In this document: positions 24,636 to 32,978 of the stretch, one piece after another
Layout: the number at the start of each line of letters is the position of its first letter
Position numbering within the stretch: position 1 is the first letter of the stretch
Assembly: GCF_016892625.1 (NCBI RefSeq)
Contig: NZ_JAFEMW010000006.1
Span: 62,001 to 126,000, forward strand
DNA length: 64,000 nt
Direction of reading: 5' to 3'
From: Brevibacterium sp. RIT 803
Lineage (GTDB): Bacteria > Actinomycetota > Actinomycetes > Actinomycetales > Brevibacteriaceae
The notes under the pieces: generated by a model
Databases searched by the model: none
Told to the model about the DNA's origin: nothing
The model's input: only the letters and a program-made list of their open reading frames with translations
Program-made: the position numbers and the translations under genes

Positions 24636-26173
24636 ATCGCACCTCTTTCGTCGTTCGTCGTTTTCAGTCTATCCACTCCCAGTGCCTGCAGCAGTGCCTG
24701 TGAGTCGTGCACTTCAGCCAATCTGTCCTCGAGGAGTTCACGGTTGCCCTTAAGCGGTTCACTCATCGGCAGACGCACGATTCCGTACTCCCCCGCGTCG
24801 AGGACGAGCGAGTCCCAGCTCGCTGCCACCAGCGAGTCCGAGAATCGGGTCACGGCCAGGGATCTCAGGTAGGCCCGAGTTCCGTCGGGCGCGGAGACCA
24901 CGGCCCTCTCGACTTCATCATCAGTCGTCAGCCGGCGGATCCGGCCGGCTTTCTCAAGCTTGTAGAACAGACCCTTCTCGGGCCGAACGTCGTGGTACTG
25001 GACGTCGATGAGTGCGAGCTTCGGATGATCCCAGTCAAGGTTCTCTCTCGTCCGGTAACCTTCGAGCAGCACCCACTTGGCAATCCAGTCGATGGAGTCG
25101 GACAGGCTGCGGGGGTCGGTGGCCAAACCGTCGAGGAATCTCTTCCATTCGCTGAGAACCTCGGTGGTGTCCGCGTCATCGCCAGCGTTTTCGACGCAGG
25201 CCGAGTAGTAGGAGTTCTGGATCTCGAGAGCCGTCATCGAGGTGCCGTCGGACAGTGGAAGCTTCGTGCTCAGGCTCAGGTCATGACTGACGTCCCACAG
25301 GGCCTGCATCGGATCGTCAAGTTCGAGCTTGGGGACGAGTCCTGCCTCGATGAGGCCGAGTACGAGTGAAGTCGAGCCGAATCTGACCAGCGTCGCCGAC
25401 TCTGCCATTGTGGCATCGCCGATGATGACGTGCAGCCGACGATATTTGGCCGGATCGGCGTGGGGTTCGTCGCGGGTGTTGACGATCGGCCTGCGCAAGG
25501 TGGTCTCGAGGCCCACCTGGGCTTCGAAGAAGTCCGCGCGCGAGGAGATCTGGAAGCCCGCGGTCTCACCTTCTCGTCCGATGCCCACACGACCGGACCC
25601 GCAGAGAATCTGCCTGCTGACGAAGAACGGGATCAGTCCGGCGACGAGGTCATCGAAATCCACTGCCCGATCAACGAGATAGTTCTCGTGGGTGCCGTAG
25701 GAGGACCCCTTCGAATCGGTGTTGTTCTTGTAGAGGTTGACAGGTTCCTCCGTGCCCTCCAGTCTGCGCACCGAGGCCAATGCCACCAGGTCTCCCGCAC
25801 GATCGAAGGTGACGAGATCACGCGGAGTCAGCACCTCCGGTGAGGAGTATTCGGGGTGGGCATGGTCCACGTAGTAACGGGCGCCGTTCTCGGTCACGAC
25901 ATTGGCCAGATACTGTGCTTCGACAGATTCCTGGGGCATGTGGGTGAGCTGAGAGATGTCGGCGTCGGCGACGTTCATGAAGAAACCGCGTGCGTCCGCG
26001 AGCGGCGATTCGGTGGCGAAGTCCCAGAAGTTCTGTGAGGACCTGAGTCCGCGGGGTCCCGCGTAGGCGTCGACGACGCGCGCCGAGTCGCGCATCGGAT
26101 TCGCTCCCGGATTGCCCGGTTGGCTCAGTCCGAACTCGGTTTCGGAACCCATCACACGGTGGACACTGAGCAT
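24632..26173 (-). CDS. dop: Pup deamidase/depupylase Dop
   Basis: 513-aa PafA paralogue that deamidates Pup-Gln to Pup-Glu and removes Pup from substrates. It begins VHRVMGSETEFGLSQPG, with the conserved Glu pair, and carries the family's longer N-terminal insertion (Dop loop, about 40-80). Then VVTENGARYYVDHAHPEYSSPE, here given in two parts VVTENGARYYVD and HAHPEYSSPE, NNTDSKGSSYGTHENYLVD, RPIVNTRDEPHAD and RRLHVIIGDATMAE. GAGGGAG precedes the ATG. It heads the dop-pup-prcB-prcA-pafA operon and is divergent from the DUF3054 gene with 32 bp between starts. Confidence 0.96.
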   Translation of the reverse strand: MLSVHRVMGSETEFGLSQPGNPGANPMRDSARVVDAYAGPRGLRSSQNFWDFATESPLADARGFFMNVADADISQLTHMPQESVEAQYLANVVTENGARYYVDHAHPEYSSPEVLTPRDLVTFDRAGDLVALASVRRLEGTEEPVNLYKNNTDSKGSSYGTHENYLVDRAVDFDDLVAGLIPFFVSRQILCGSGRVGIGREGETAGFQISSRADFFEAQVGLETTLRRPIVNTRDEPHADPAKYRRLHVIIGDATMAESATLVRFGSTSLVLGLIEAGLVPKLELDDPMQALWDVSHDLSLSTKLPLSDGTSMTALEIQNSYYSACVENAGDDADTTEVLSEWKRFLDGLATDPRSLSDSIDWIAKWVLLEGYRTRENLDWDHPKLALIDVQYHDVRPEKGLFYKLEKAGRIRRLTTDDEVERAVVSAPDGTRAYLRSLAVTRFSDSLVAASWDSLVLDAGEYGIVRLPMSEPLKGNRELLEDRLAEVHDSQALLQALGVDRLKTTNDERGAI

Positions 26174-26192
26174 CTGAACTCCCTCTAACGTT

Positions 26193-26198
26193 TAGACT
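26193..26198 (+). promoter_or_regulatory. -10 element (TAGACT) of a leaderless promoter for the DUF3054 gene
   Basis: TAGACT ends 7 nt before the GTG at 26206, within the 32-bp gap to divergent dop. Confidence 0.5.
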
Positions 26199-26205
26199 CG
26201 GGGAC

Positions 26206-26598
26206 GTGGCTGCGAAGAAATCTCATCTCCCGATCGCGTTGATCGTCGACCTCGTCCTGGTCGTCCTATTCACCATCATCGGTCATTACACACATTCTCA
26301 TAATTTCGATCCTCAGGGGCTTCTGACCACAGCGTGGCCGTTCCTGGCCGGACTCGGCATCGCCTGGCTGCTGTCGGCTGTCTGGGATCGCCCGATTGCG
26401 CCGCTGGCGACGGGAACTGCCGTGTGGGCGATCACTGTGCTGGTCGGCATGGTCCTCCGCGCGCTCACGGGCGCAGGAACCGAAGGACCATTCGTCGTCG
26501 TCGCTGCCAGCCTCAACCTCATCACCCTGGTCGGGTGGCGGCTCATCGCCACAGCTGTGACCGGCGGCACCACCAGCTCACGCCGACGCCGCCGCTGA
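26206..26598 (+). CDS. DUF3054 family membrane protein
   Basis: 130-aa integral membrane protein with four predicted helices (about 8-28, 40-60, 66-88 and 96-116) and a strongly basic C-terminal tail (SSRRRRR). DUF3054 members are small actinobacterial and haloarchaeal membrane proteins of unknown function. The motif DLVLVVLFTIIGHYTHSH near the start and TTAWPFLAGLGIAWL are typical. GTG start without Shine-Dalgarno, probably leaderless. It lies between dop and arc on the opposite strand, so a link to the proteasome is positional only. Confidence 0.8.
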   Translation: MAAKKSHLPIALIVDLVLVVLFTIIGHYTHSHNFDPQGLLTTAWPFLAGLGIAWLLSAVWDRPIAPLATGTAVWAITVLVGMVLRALTGAGTEGPFVVVAASLNLITLVGWRLIATAVTGGTTSSRRRRR

Positions 26599-26637
26599 TC
26601 CGCACCGGGCCGGCCCGGGCAGGTCCAGAGAGCCGGC

Positions 26638-28290
26638 TCAGACCAGGTCTGAGTTCGGATACACCTCGGCGATATCCCTCTCAAGCGGAAGCGCAGGAGC
26701 TCCACGCGTCGTATCCAGATGCATCATCCGCAGATGTGTCACCCGCTCGCCCTTGCGACCGGAGATCCGCGCCCATTCGTCGGGGTTCGTCGTATTGGGC
26801 AGATCCTCATGCTCGCTGAATTCCTCGGCGATGGCCTCGTCGAAGTGCTTCGGCTGGAGACCGCGTTCACCGGTTTCCAGCAGCGATTTGATCGCGCTCT
26901 TCTTGGCCCGGTCCACGATGTTGTGGATCATGGCTCCGGAGGCGAAGTCCGCGAAGTGGAGAACTTCCTTCGCACCGTCGGCATAGGTGACCTCGACGAA
27001 TTCGTTCTCCGGTGACAGTGCATACATGCGGTCGACACAGAACGAGATCAGGGCCGACACCCCCTCGGCGGGGGTCTCATGCCCGGTCTGCACGCTCGCA
27101 TGCAGCGGAAGTTCTGCGGTGAGGTACTTCTCGAAGATGTCGCGAGCCGCATCGGCATCGGGACGTTCGATGCGGATCTTCACGTCGAGGCGGCCCGGAC
27201 GCAGGATTGCGGGGTCGATGAGGTCTTCGCGGTTCGACGCGCCGATCACGATGACGTTGTCGAGCTGTTCGACACCGTCGATCTCGGTCAGCAGCTGCGG
27301 CACGATGGTCGTCTCCACGTCCGAGGACTTGCCGGTACCACGGGTGCGGAACAGGGACTCCATCTCGTCGAAGAAGACGACGACGGGGAATCCTGCCGAC
27401 GCTTTCTCCCTGGCCCGGGCGAAGATGAGACGAAGCTGACGTTCGGTCTCGCCGACGTACTTGTCGAGCAGCTCCGGGCCCTTGATGTTGAGGAAGTAGG
27501 TCTTGCGGGACTGACCGGCACCGGTCCGGTCGGCCAGAGAATTGGCCACAGCCTTCGCGATCAGGGTCTTGCCACAGCCGGGTGGGCCGTAGAGCAGGAT
27601 GCCCTTCGGCGGCTTGAGACCGTGCTCGGTGTAGAGCTGCGGGTGCTCGAAGGGCAGTTCCACTGCGTCCTTGATCTGGCCGATCTGATCGGCCAGCCCA
27701 CCGATGTCGGAGTAGGTGATGTCCGGGACCTCTTCGAGCAGAAGCGAAGAGACCTCCGGCTTCTCAACGACCTGAAGGGCATAGTGTGTGCGGGAGTCGA
27801 CGACCACGGCATCGCCGATGCGCAGGCCGGCATCGACAAGGTCCTTGCCGAGGATGAAGACCTGTTCGTCGTCGCCGGGAGCACCGACGAGGATCCGGGT
27901 GTCGTCGACGAATTCGCGCACATTGACGACGGAGCCGACCGGGGCGAAGGACCCTGTCCCGATGATGACAAGACCTTCCGAGAGCAGGACATCGGCACCG
28001 GCACGCAGGTGCGCCGGCTCTACTTCAGGTCCGACGGCGACGCGCATTCTGCGGCCGCCGACGATGACGTCGGCGTTCAGCCCCGATTCACCGAGAGCGA
28101 TGAGTGTGCCCCAGTTGTTGGGCGGCTCCGTCAGTCGACGGGCTTCCTCCTTGATCCGGTTCAGCTCATCTCGTGCTGTACGCAGGGTCTTCGACAGGGC
28201 TTCATTGCGTTTCCCGGCGCTGAAGAGCTGTTGGCGCAATGACGCCGTGTCCTCGCGCAGTCGTTTGACTTCGGTCGTGGTTTCGGTCAT
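26638..28290 (-). CDS. arc: Proteasome-associated AAA+ ATPase ARC/Mpa
   Basis: 550-aa hexameric unfoldase that recognises pupylated proteins and feeds them to the 20S proteasome. Architecture: N-terminal coiled coil (about 5-55, the Pup-docking element), two OB-fold regions (about 60-190), and an AAA+ module with Walker A GPPGCGKT near 236, Walker B FFDEMESL near 304 and Arg-finger region RPGRLDVKIRIERPDADA. The late segment NPDEWARISGRKGERV is typical. The C-terminus ends PNSDLV and not in the GQYL-type tail with penultimate Tyr that opens the 20S gate in mycobacteria. Its start overlaps the trmI stop (ATGA). Confidence 0.95.
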   Translation of the reverse strand: MTETTTEVKRLREDTASLRQQLFSAGKRNEALSKTLRTARDELNRIKEEARRLTEPPNNWGTLIALGESGLNADVIVGGRRMRVAVGPEVEPAHLRAGADVLLSEGLVIIGTGSFAPVGSVVNVREFVDDTRILVGAPGDDEQVFILGKDLVDAGLRIGDAVVVDSRTHYALQVVEKPEVSSLLLEEVPDITYSDIGGLADQIGQIKDAVELPFEHPQLYTEHGLKPPKGILLYGPPGCGKTLIAKAVANSLADRTGAGQSRKTYFLNIKGPELLDKYVGETERQLRLIFARAREKASAGFPVVVFFDEMESLFRTRGTGKSSDVETTIVPQLLTEIDGVEQLDNVIVIGASNREDLIDPAILRPGRLDVKIRIERPDADAARDIFEKYLTAELPLHASVQTGHETPAEGVSALISFCVDRMYALSPENEFVEVTYADGAKEVLHFADFASGAMIHNIVDRAKKSAIKSLLETGERGLQPKHFDEAIAEEFSEHEDLPNTTNPDEWARISGRKGERVTHLRMMHLDTTRGAPALPLERDIAEVYPNSDLV

Positions 28291-29354
28291 TGGTCCTCCT
28301 TCGACCCGGGGGTGTTCGAGGCTTGGCTGGCTGGCTCTCGGTCGTTGGCTTCGGGTGTCGACGGTTCTTGGTCCAACCGTTTTCCCGCCTCACGCATGAC
28401 GCGGCGCAGCTTCTTTCCCTGTGCGACTCTGGCTCCGACTGCCTCATCGGTGACTTCCGGCTTCGTCCATGCATCGACGTCTTCGGTCGATGCCGGAGTG
28501 CCTTGGGGTCGCTTCTTCTTCTCCAGCGGGGTCACTCCGGGTGCCATGCGGCGGGCGATGACCAGGAAACCGGTGTGTGCGATCATCCGGTGGTCAGGCC
28601 GGACTGCAAGCCCATCCACATGCCACCCTCGGACCATGGCCTCCATCGACTGCGGTTCGCTGAAGCAGTCTGTGGCACGCAGTGCTTCGACGAAGCGGGA
28701 GAGCTGCGGGACGGTCGCAACGTAGGCGATGACGACTCCCCCGGGTGCCAGTGCGGTGGCGACTGCGTCCAATGTGTTCCATGGCGTGAGCATGTCGAGG
28801 ACGACCCGGTCGACGGTGCCCGCCTCGTAGGAGCGCGGCAGCTCATCGGAGAGATCGCCCACTGTGACCGACCAGTTATCGGGTCGACCATCGAAGAAGT
28901 CTGCGATGTTACCCGCTGCGATGGTGGCGAATTCCTCGCGGAGTTCGAAGGAATGGAGCCTGCCTGTGGGGCCGACTGCCCGCAGCAGAGCCATCGACAG
29001 CGCCCCGGAACCGACGCCGGCTTCTACGACCACTGCACCGGGGAAGATATCGCCGAGGGTGACGATGAGCCCCGAGTCCTTGGGGTAGACGACAGCTGCC
29101 CCGCGGGGCATGGACAGGACGAAGTCCTCGTAGCGCGGACGGAAGACCTGGAAGTCGATGCCCCCGGTGTTCGCCACGATGATTCCCTCGGTGCGACCGA
29201 TGATGGCATCGTGTTCGATGAGTCCCTTATGGGTGTGGAACAGCTCTCCGGGAGCCAGCACGATCGTGTGCATTCGGCCCTTGGGGTCGGTGAGCTGAAT
29301 CTTCTCGCCGGTCTTCAGGGCCCGGTCGGGTTCGGTATGGCTTGCCTCAGTCAT
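28287..29354 (-). CDS. trmI: tRNA (adenine(58)-N1)-methyltransferase TrmI
   Basis: 355-aa SAM-dependent methyltransferase forming m1A58 in the T-loop of tRNAs. The N-terminal beta domain (EKIQLTDPKGRMHTIVLAPG, FHTHKGLIEHDAIIGR) is followed by the Rossmann domain with motif I VVEAGVGSGALSMALLRAVGP, LHSFELREEFA, VVLDMLTPWNTLD and IAYVATVPQLSRFVEALR. The C-terminal 70 residues are a charged, disordered extension not needed by the core. It is followed with 4-nt overlap by arc, a linkage seen in many actinobacteria. Confidence 0.93.
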   Translation of the reverse strand: MTEASHTEPDRALKTGEKIQLTDPKGRMHTIVLAPGELFHTHKGLIEHDAIIGRTEGIIVANTGGIDFQVFRPRYEDFVLSMPRGAAVVYPKDSGLIVTLGDIFPGAVVVEAGVGSGALSMALLRAVGPTGRLHSFELREEFATIAAGNIADFFDGRPDNWSVTVGDLSDELPRSYEAGTVDRVVLDMLTPWNTLDAVATALAPGGVVIAYVATVPQLSRFVEALRATDCFSEPQSMEAMVRGWHVDGLAVRPDHRMIAHTGFLVIARRMAPGVTPLEKKKRPQGTPASTEDVDAWTKPEVTDEAVGARVAQGKKLRRVMREAGKRLDQEPSTPEANDREPASQASNTPGSKEDQ

Positions 29355-29400
29355 GATGCGTCCACTCTACGCTGATGAGAAGTGTCTCAGCACACCCGGT

Positions 29401-30561
29401 TCAGGCTGCGAGCAGCTCGTCGAAGAATTCCTGCAGATCGATCACGCCGATGAGGGTGTTCTCGTCCATGACCAGGCTGAACTGCGCCTTGGGGCGATGG
29501 GTCAGGGACTCGAGCAGGTGCGGTGCCGTGATGTCCTTGGGGACTCCGATCCACCCGGCCAGGGGCCTGGCCACTTCGCCTGCCGGGACCTGGTCGAGCG
29601 ACTCGGCCAGACGGCCGGCTGCCGCATGCCTGTCGACGAGCCCGTAGGGCAGGCCCTTCTGGTCGAGGACGACGATGAGGGTGCGTTCCTTCGCATTGCC
29701 CAGCGTGTTCGCATAGTCGAGTGTGTCGGCCAGATCCGCGTCCCAGGTTGCTGCGATGGCAGGCTGGATGACCTGAGAGAGGTCGTAGGTCTCCATCTTC
29801 CGGGCTCGCTTCGCATGAGTCGCGGCGTCCCCTGCGGAGAACCACAGCATGATGGCGATCAGCGACATCCACGCCACGGTCAGCGGATCAGGGCGCTCAC
29901 CTGCCAGCAGCGGTGTGATGACGGACCAGCCGATGAAGCCGACGGCGATGACTCGACCGACCCAACTGGCGACGATCGTTCCCAGGTACTGCGAACCTGT
30001 CAGGCGCCACATCAGAGCCTGCAGCGCCCACCCGCCGTCCAGCGGAATTCCGGGCAGCAGGTTGATGGCACCGAGTGCGACGTTCGCGAATGTCACTGCG
30101 ATGAGCAGGAGCCATGGAACCGACGTCGGCGAGACCGCGCTCAGACACCACCAGCCCAACAGGGCCAAGACGATGTTGACGATCGGACCGACGATGGAGA
30201 TGACGAAGCTGGTCAGCGCGGCCTTGTCACGCGGATTCTCCGCCTGAGGTTCGAACCTGGTGAACCCGCCCCAGATATTGAGCTCGATCGCGGCGACCTT
30301 GAGTCCGTAGAACTGTCCGGCGACACCGTGCGCCAGTTCGTGGAGGAAGACCGAGCCGAACAGCAGAACCGCATACGCGAACGCGACGAACCAGGCCCAG
30401 ACACCGAGGTCTGGCCGCACGGTATTCACCCACGGGGCGAACAGAATCGTGATCACGAAAGCGGCGAGGAACCATGACCAGGCCAGGATCACCGGGGCGC
30501 CGAGAACAGTGCCAAGGTGCAAGCCCGAAGAGGCACCAGTCTGGTGTTTTTTCGCGGCCAT
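29401..30561 (-). CDS. Site-2 protease family metalloprotease (M50, CBS domain)
   Basis: 386-aa intramembrane zinc protease of the Rip3-like group. The zinc site HELAH is in the second hydrophobic region (LFGSVFLHELAHGVAG), with the third ligand in GIPLDGGWALQ. Several transmembrane helices cover residues 15-250. The C-terminal 130 residues are a CBS-like tandem (SLDQVPAGEVARPL, LVMDENTLIGVIDLQEF). Expected to cleave membrane proteins such as anti-sigma factors. GAGGAAC lies upstream of the ATG. Same strand as trmI with a 46-bp gap. Confidence 0.9.
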   Translation of the reverse strand: MAAKKHQTGASSGLHLGTVLGAPVILAWSWFLAAFVITILFAPWVNTVRPDLGVWAWFVAFAYAVLLFGSVFLHELAHGVAGQFYGLKVAAIELNIWGGFTRFEPQAENPRDKAALTSFVISIVGPIVNIVLALLGWWCLSAVSPTSVPWLLLIAVTFANVALGAINLLPGIPLDGGWALQALMWRLTGSQYLGTIVASWVGRVIAVGFIGWSVITPLLAGERPDPLTVAWMSLIAIMLWFSAGDAATHAKRARKMETYDLSQVIQPAIAATWDADLADTLDYANTLGNAKERTLIVVLDQKGLPYGLVDRHAAAGRLAESLDQVPAGEVARPLAGWIGVPKDITAPHLLESLTHRPKAQFSLVMDENTLIGVIDLQEFFDELLAA

Positions 30562-30655
30562 CGATGGAGTTCCTCTAGCTTGGGGTCGGGTTCACTCAGC
30601 CTATCAGCGACAGGGTCGCCACCACGGTCTCACGCGTCGTGTCAGACCAAGTCGT

Positions 30656-30661
30656 TACAGT
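30656..30661 (+). promoter_or_regulatory. -10 element (TACAGT) of a leaderless promoter for the RecB-like nuclease gene
   Basis: TACAGT ends 6 nt before the ATG at 30668; no ribosome binding site is present. Confidence 0.5.
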
Positions 30662-30667
30662 GGTGAC

Positions 30668-31477
30668 ATGGCCGAGCTGATCAGTCTTTCGCCCTCACGG
30701 GCCAACGACTTCGTACAATGTCCCCTGAAATTTCGATTCCGCAGCATCGACAAGCTTCCGGAACCGCCTTCGCAGGCCGCTTTCAGAGGAACCGTCGTCC
30801 ATTCCGTCCTTGAGAAGCTCTTCGAACTCCCCGCGGCACAGCGGACGCAGGATGTCGCCGAGTCCCTGCTTCGTCCCAGCTGGGACGAGCTCGTCGAGAA
30901 GGACCCAGCTGTGCTCGAGATCTTCGGCGATGAAGGTGAGAAGGAGACATTCTTCACAACTGCGGGCAAGTTGCTGCAGGCTTACTTCACGCTCGAGTTC
31001 CCGGAGCACCTCGAGCCCGATGAGACGGAGAAGTACGTGCGCACACGGCTCGACAACGGCCTTGAGCTGCGGGGCTTCATCGACCGCGTTGATGTCGCAC
31101 CGGGAGGTGAGAAGCGTCTGGTCGACTACAAGACCGGAAAGCAGCCCAAGCCCCAGTACGGCAGGGAGGCGCATTTCCAGATGGGCTTCTACGCCCTCGT
31201 CGAGTACCGCCTCACGGGTGAGCTCGTGCACACGCTCCAGCTCATGTATCTGGGGTCGCAGAGCGTCCTCAAGTCTCACCCCACGATGAGTGACATCGAA
31301 CGCACGCAGTTCGAGATCGAGTCGATCTGGAAGGACATCATCGCCTCCGCCGAGGCGGACCGCTGGCGCCCGAAGAAGTCACCGCTGTGTAACTGGTGCA
31401 CGTTCAAACCGCTGTGCCCCGCCTGGGGCAACACTCCCCCGCCGACCCCGGAGATCACACGGATTGTCGGGACGTGA
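30668..31477 (+). CDS. RecB-family PD-(D/E)XK exonuclease with Fe-S cluster ligands
   Basis: 269-aa nuclease of the RecB/Cas4-like PD-(D/E)XK family. The N-terminus SPSRANDFVQCPLKFRF gives the first Cys. The nuclease core shows GFIDRVDVA and RLVDYKTGK (D and D-x-K) and FQMGFYALVEYRL (the QxxxY helix). The C-terminus CNWCTFKPLCPAW supplies three more Cys, together forming a probable 4Fe-4S staple. Likely acts in DNA end processing; a helicase partner is not in the window. Upstream in-frame codons reach back into the protease gene, but ATG 30668 matches the domain start. Its last 23 nt overlap the convergent HAD gene. Confidence 0.9.
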   Translation: MAELISLSPSRANDFVQCPLKFRFRSIDKLPEPPSQAAFRGTVVHSVLEKLFELPAAQRTQDVAESLLRPSWDELVEKDPAVLEIFGDEGEKETFFTTAGKLLQAYFTLEFPEHLEPDETEKYVRTRLDNGLELRGFIDRVDVAPGGEKRLVDYKTGKQPKPQYGREAHFQMGFYALVEYRLTGELVHTLQLMYLGSQSVLKSHPTMSDIERTQFEIESIWKDIIASAEADRWRPKKSPLCNWCTFKPLCPAWGNTPPPTPEITRIVGT

Positions 31478-32114
31478 GTTCTCTCAGGTCAGCAATTCCG
31501 CGCCCTTCGAGGCTCGACCACAGGATCCGGCCAGGGCGCTCCTCGAGCGTCACCAAGTGGGGAATGCCGATGGCGATGGTGCCTGCTGCCTCCGCGCTGG
31601 CGAGTCCGGGTTTCGAATCCTCGAGCGCCACACAGGCTCCCGGGTCGAGCTCAAGCAGTGCCGCTCCCTTGAGATAAGGCTCCGGATCGGGTTTGCCGGC
31701 GGTCACCTCGTCACCGGAGATGAGACCGACGAAGCTGCCGTCCGGACATGCTGAGATGACCGCCTCGGCGAGTCGCCGGTAGGACATCGTGACCATCACA
31801 CAGGGAATGCCGGCGGTGACGATCGCAGCGAGGAATTCGAGAGCTCCGGGACGAAACGGCACTGCTTCCTCGATCTTCGCGACGACCTGGTCGAGCAGGG
31901 TGTCGACGATGACGGCTGCCGGAAGGTCGAGTCCGGCCTCCTGCATCATGGCCGCGGAGGTGAGGAGATCGTTGCCCACGAACTCCAGACCCTGTTCTTC
32001 GCTCCAGCTGATGCCGTGCGCGTTCATCAGTTCGGTCTCGGCTCTGATCCAATACGGTTCCGTATCAACCAGAGTTCCGTCCATGTCCCAGAGGACTGCG
32101 GCAGGATTCGTCAT
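31455..32114 (-). CDS. HAD-superfamily phosphatase (beta-phosphoglucomutase-like)
   Basis: 219-aa haloacid-dehalogenase-type hydrolase. Motif I LWDMDGTLVDTEPYW carries the nucleophile Asp and general acid Asp; motif II VMVTMSYRR; motif III Lys in ISGDEVTAGKPDPEPYLKGA; motif IV ALEDSKPGLASAEAAG. A helical cap follows motif I, as in the PGM/phosphatase subgroup. Substrate unknown, probably a small phosphometabolite. The ATG at 32114 is supported by the TACGCT -10 six nt upstream and by the family start; longer in-frame starts would overlap the divergent PAC2 gene. Starts of the two genes are 22 bp apart. Confidence 0.9.
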   Translation of the reverse strand: MTNPAAVLWDMDGTLVDTEPYWIRAETELMNAHGISWSEEQGLEFVGNDLLTSAAMMQEAGLDLPAAVIVDTLLDQVVAKIEEAVPFRPGALEFLAAIVTAGIPCVMVTMSYRRLAEAVISACPDGSFVGLISGDEVTAGKPDPEPYLKGAALLELDPGACVALEDSKPGLASAEAAGTIAIGIPHLVTLEERPGRILWSSLEGRGIADLRELTSRQSV

Positions 32115-32120
32115 GATTCC

Positions 32121-32130
32121 AGCGTAATCT
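32121..32130. promoter_or_regulatory. Overlapping divergent -10 elements for HAD and PAC2 genes
   Basis: TACGCT on the minus strand (32121-32126, 6 nt before ATG 32114) and TAATCT on the plus strand (32125-32130, 6 nt before ATG 32137) share two base pairs. RNA polymerase could not occupy both at once, and each -35 would fall inside the other gene. Confidence 0.5.
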
Positions 32131-32136
32131 TGAAGC

Positions 32137-32967
32137 ATGACTTTTCTTCCATCAGGGTCCGGGGCACTCGTGTTCATCGCCTTCGAAGGACAGGACGCGA
32201 ATGCCTCCGAGGCCGCCAGTTCACTGGTCAAGGATCTCATCGAGTCATGGCGACTGGACGAGAGTGAGATCTTGGACACCGACGGATTCTACGAGTTCAG
32301 ATTCTCAGAGCCCGAGATCGTTCGGGACGAAACAGGCCGAGCCACGATCGCATGGCCGGGAATAGAAGTCCATCGGGGGCAGCATCTGGGCATACCGGTC
32401 ACCGTCATCCAGGGACATGAGCCGGGACTGAAGTGGCGCGAATTCCTCTCGCTCATCCTGTCCGAGGTCACCGCCGAGGATTGTGTGGTCCTCCTCGGAG
32501 GTCTGCACGCGGAGGTCCCCCATACGCGTCCTCTGCCTGTCGTCGCGAACACAGAGGATGCAGTGCTCGCCGCAGATCTCAACATCGACGTCAACGGCTA
32601 TGCGGGACCGATCGGCATCCTCGGCCTCCTCGGCGTCGAATGCGACAGGCGTGGACGCCACGCGATCAACCTGTGGGTCGGTGTGCCCGACTATCTCACC
32701 GACTCCCCTTCACCCAAGGCTGAACTGGCCCTGGCCTCAGCGGTGGAGAAGTACACGGGACTCGAGATCGACATTCCCATCCTCGAAGAGGAGAGCCGTG
32801 CATGGGAGCTCGGTGCCGATGAGTTGGTCGCGAACAACCCGCACCTCGTCGAACTGCTCAAGGGACTCGAACAGCTCAACGATTCCACGGAGCTGCCCGA
32901 AGCCAGCGGCGATGCGATCGCCGCCGAGTTCGAACGCTACCTGCGCAAACGCGGTCGCGAGAAGTAG
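32137..32967 (+). CDS. PAC2 (proteasome assembly chaperone) family protein
   Basis: 276-aa member of the PAC2 fold family, related to eukaryotic proteasome assembly chaperones. Visible features are VFIAFEGQDANASEAAS near the N-terminus, IPVTVIQGHEPGLKWREF, VVLLGGLHAEVPHTRPL, and GPIGILGLLGVECDRRGRHA. A charged helical C-terminus follows (AAEFERYLRKRGREK). The bacterial role is unknown. A function in 20S assembly is tempting given the proteasome genes nearby, but PAC2 proteins occur in many bacteria without proteasomes. It neighbours mshC (convergent), as in other actinobacteria. Confidence 0.87.
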   Translation: MTFLPSGSGALVFIAFEGQDANASEAASSLVKDLIESWRLDESEILDTDGFYEFRFSEPEIVRDETGRATIAWPGIEVHRGQHLGIPVTVIQGHEPGLKWREFLSLILSEVTAEDCVVLLGGLHAEVPHTRPLPVVANTEDAVLAADLNIDVNGYAGPIGILGLLGVECDRRGRHAINLWVGVPDYLTDSPSPKAELALASAVEKYTGLEIDIPILEEESRAWELGADELVANNPHLVELLKGLEQLNDSTELPEASGDAIAAEFERYLRKRGREK

Positions 32968-32978
32968 AGAGCTCCGGC

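Noticed and set aside
26605..26638. GC-rich palindromes (CCGGGCCGGCCCGG, GAGCCGGCTC) between the DUF3054 gene and arc
   Set aside because: They have no loop for a hairpin and are expected by chance at this GC content.
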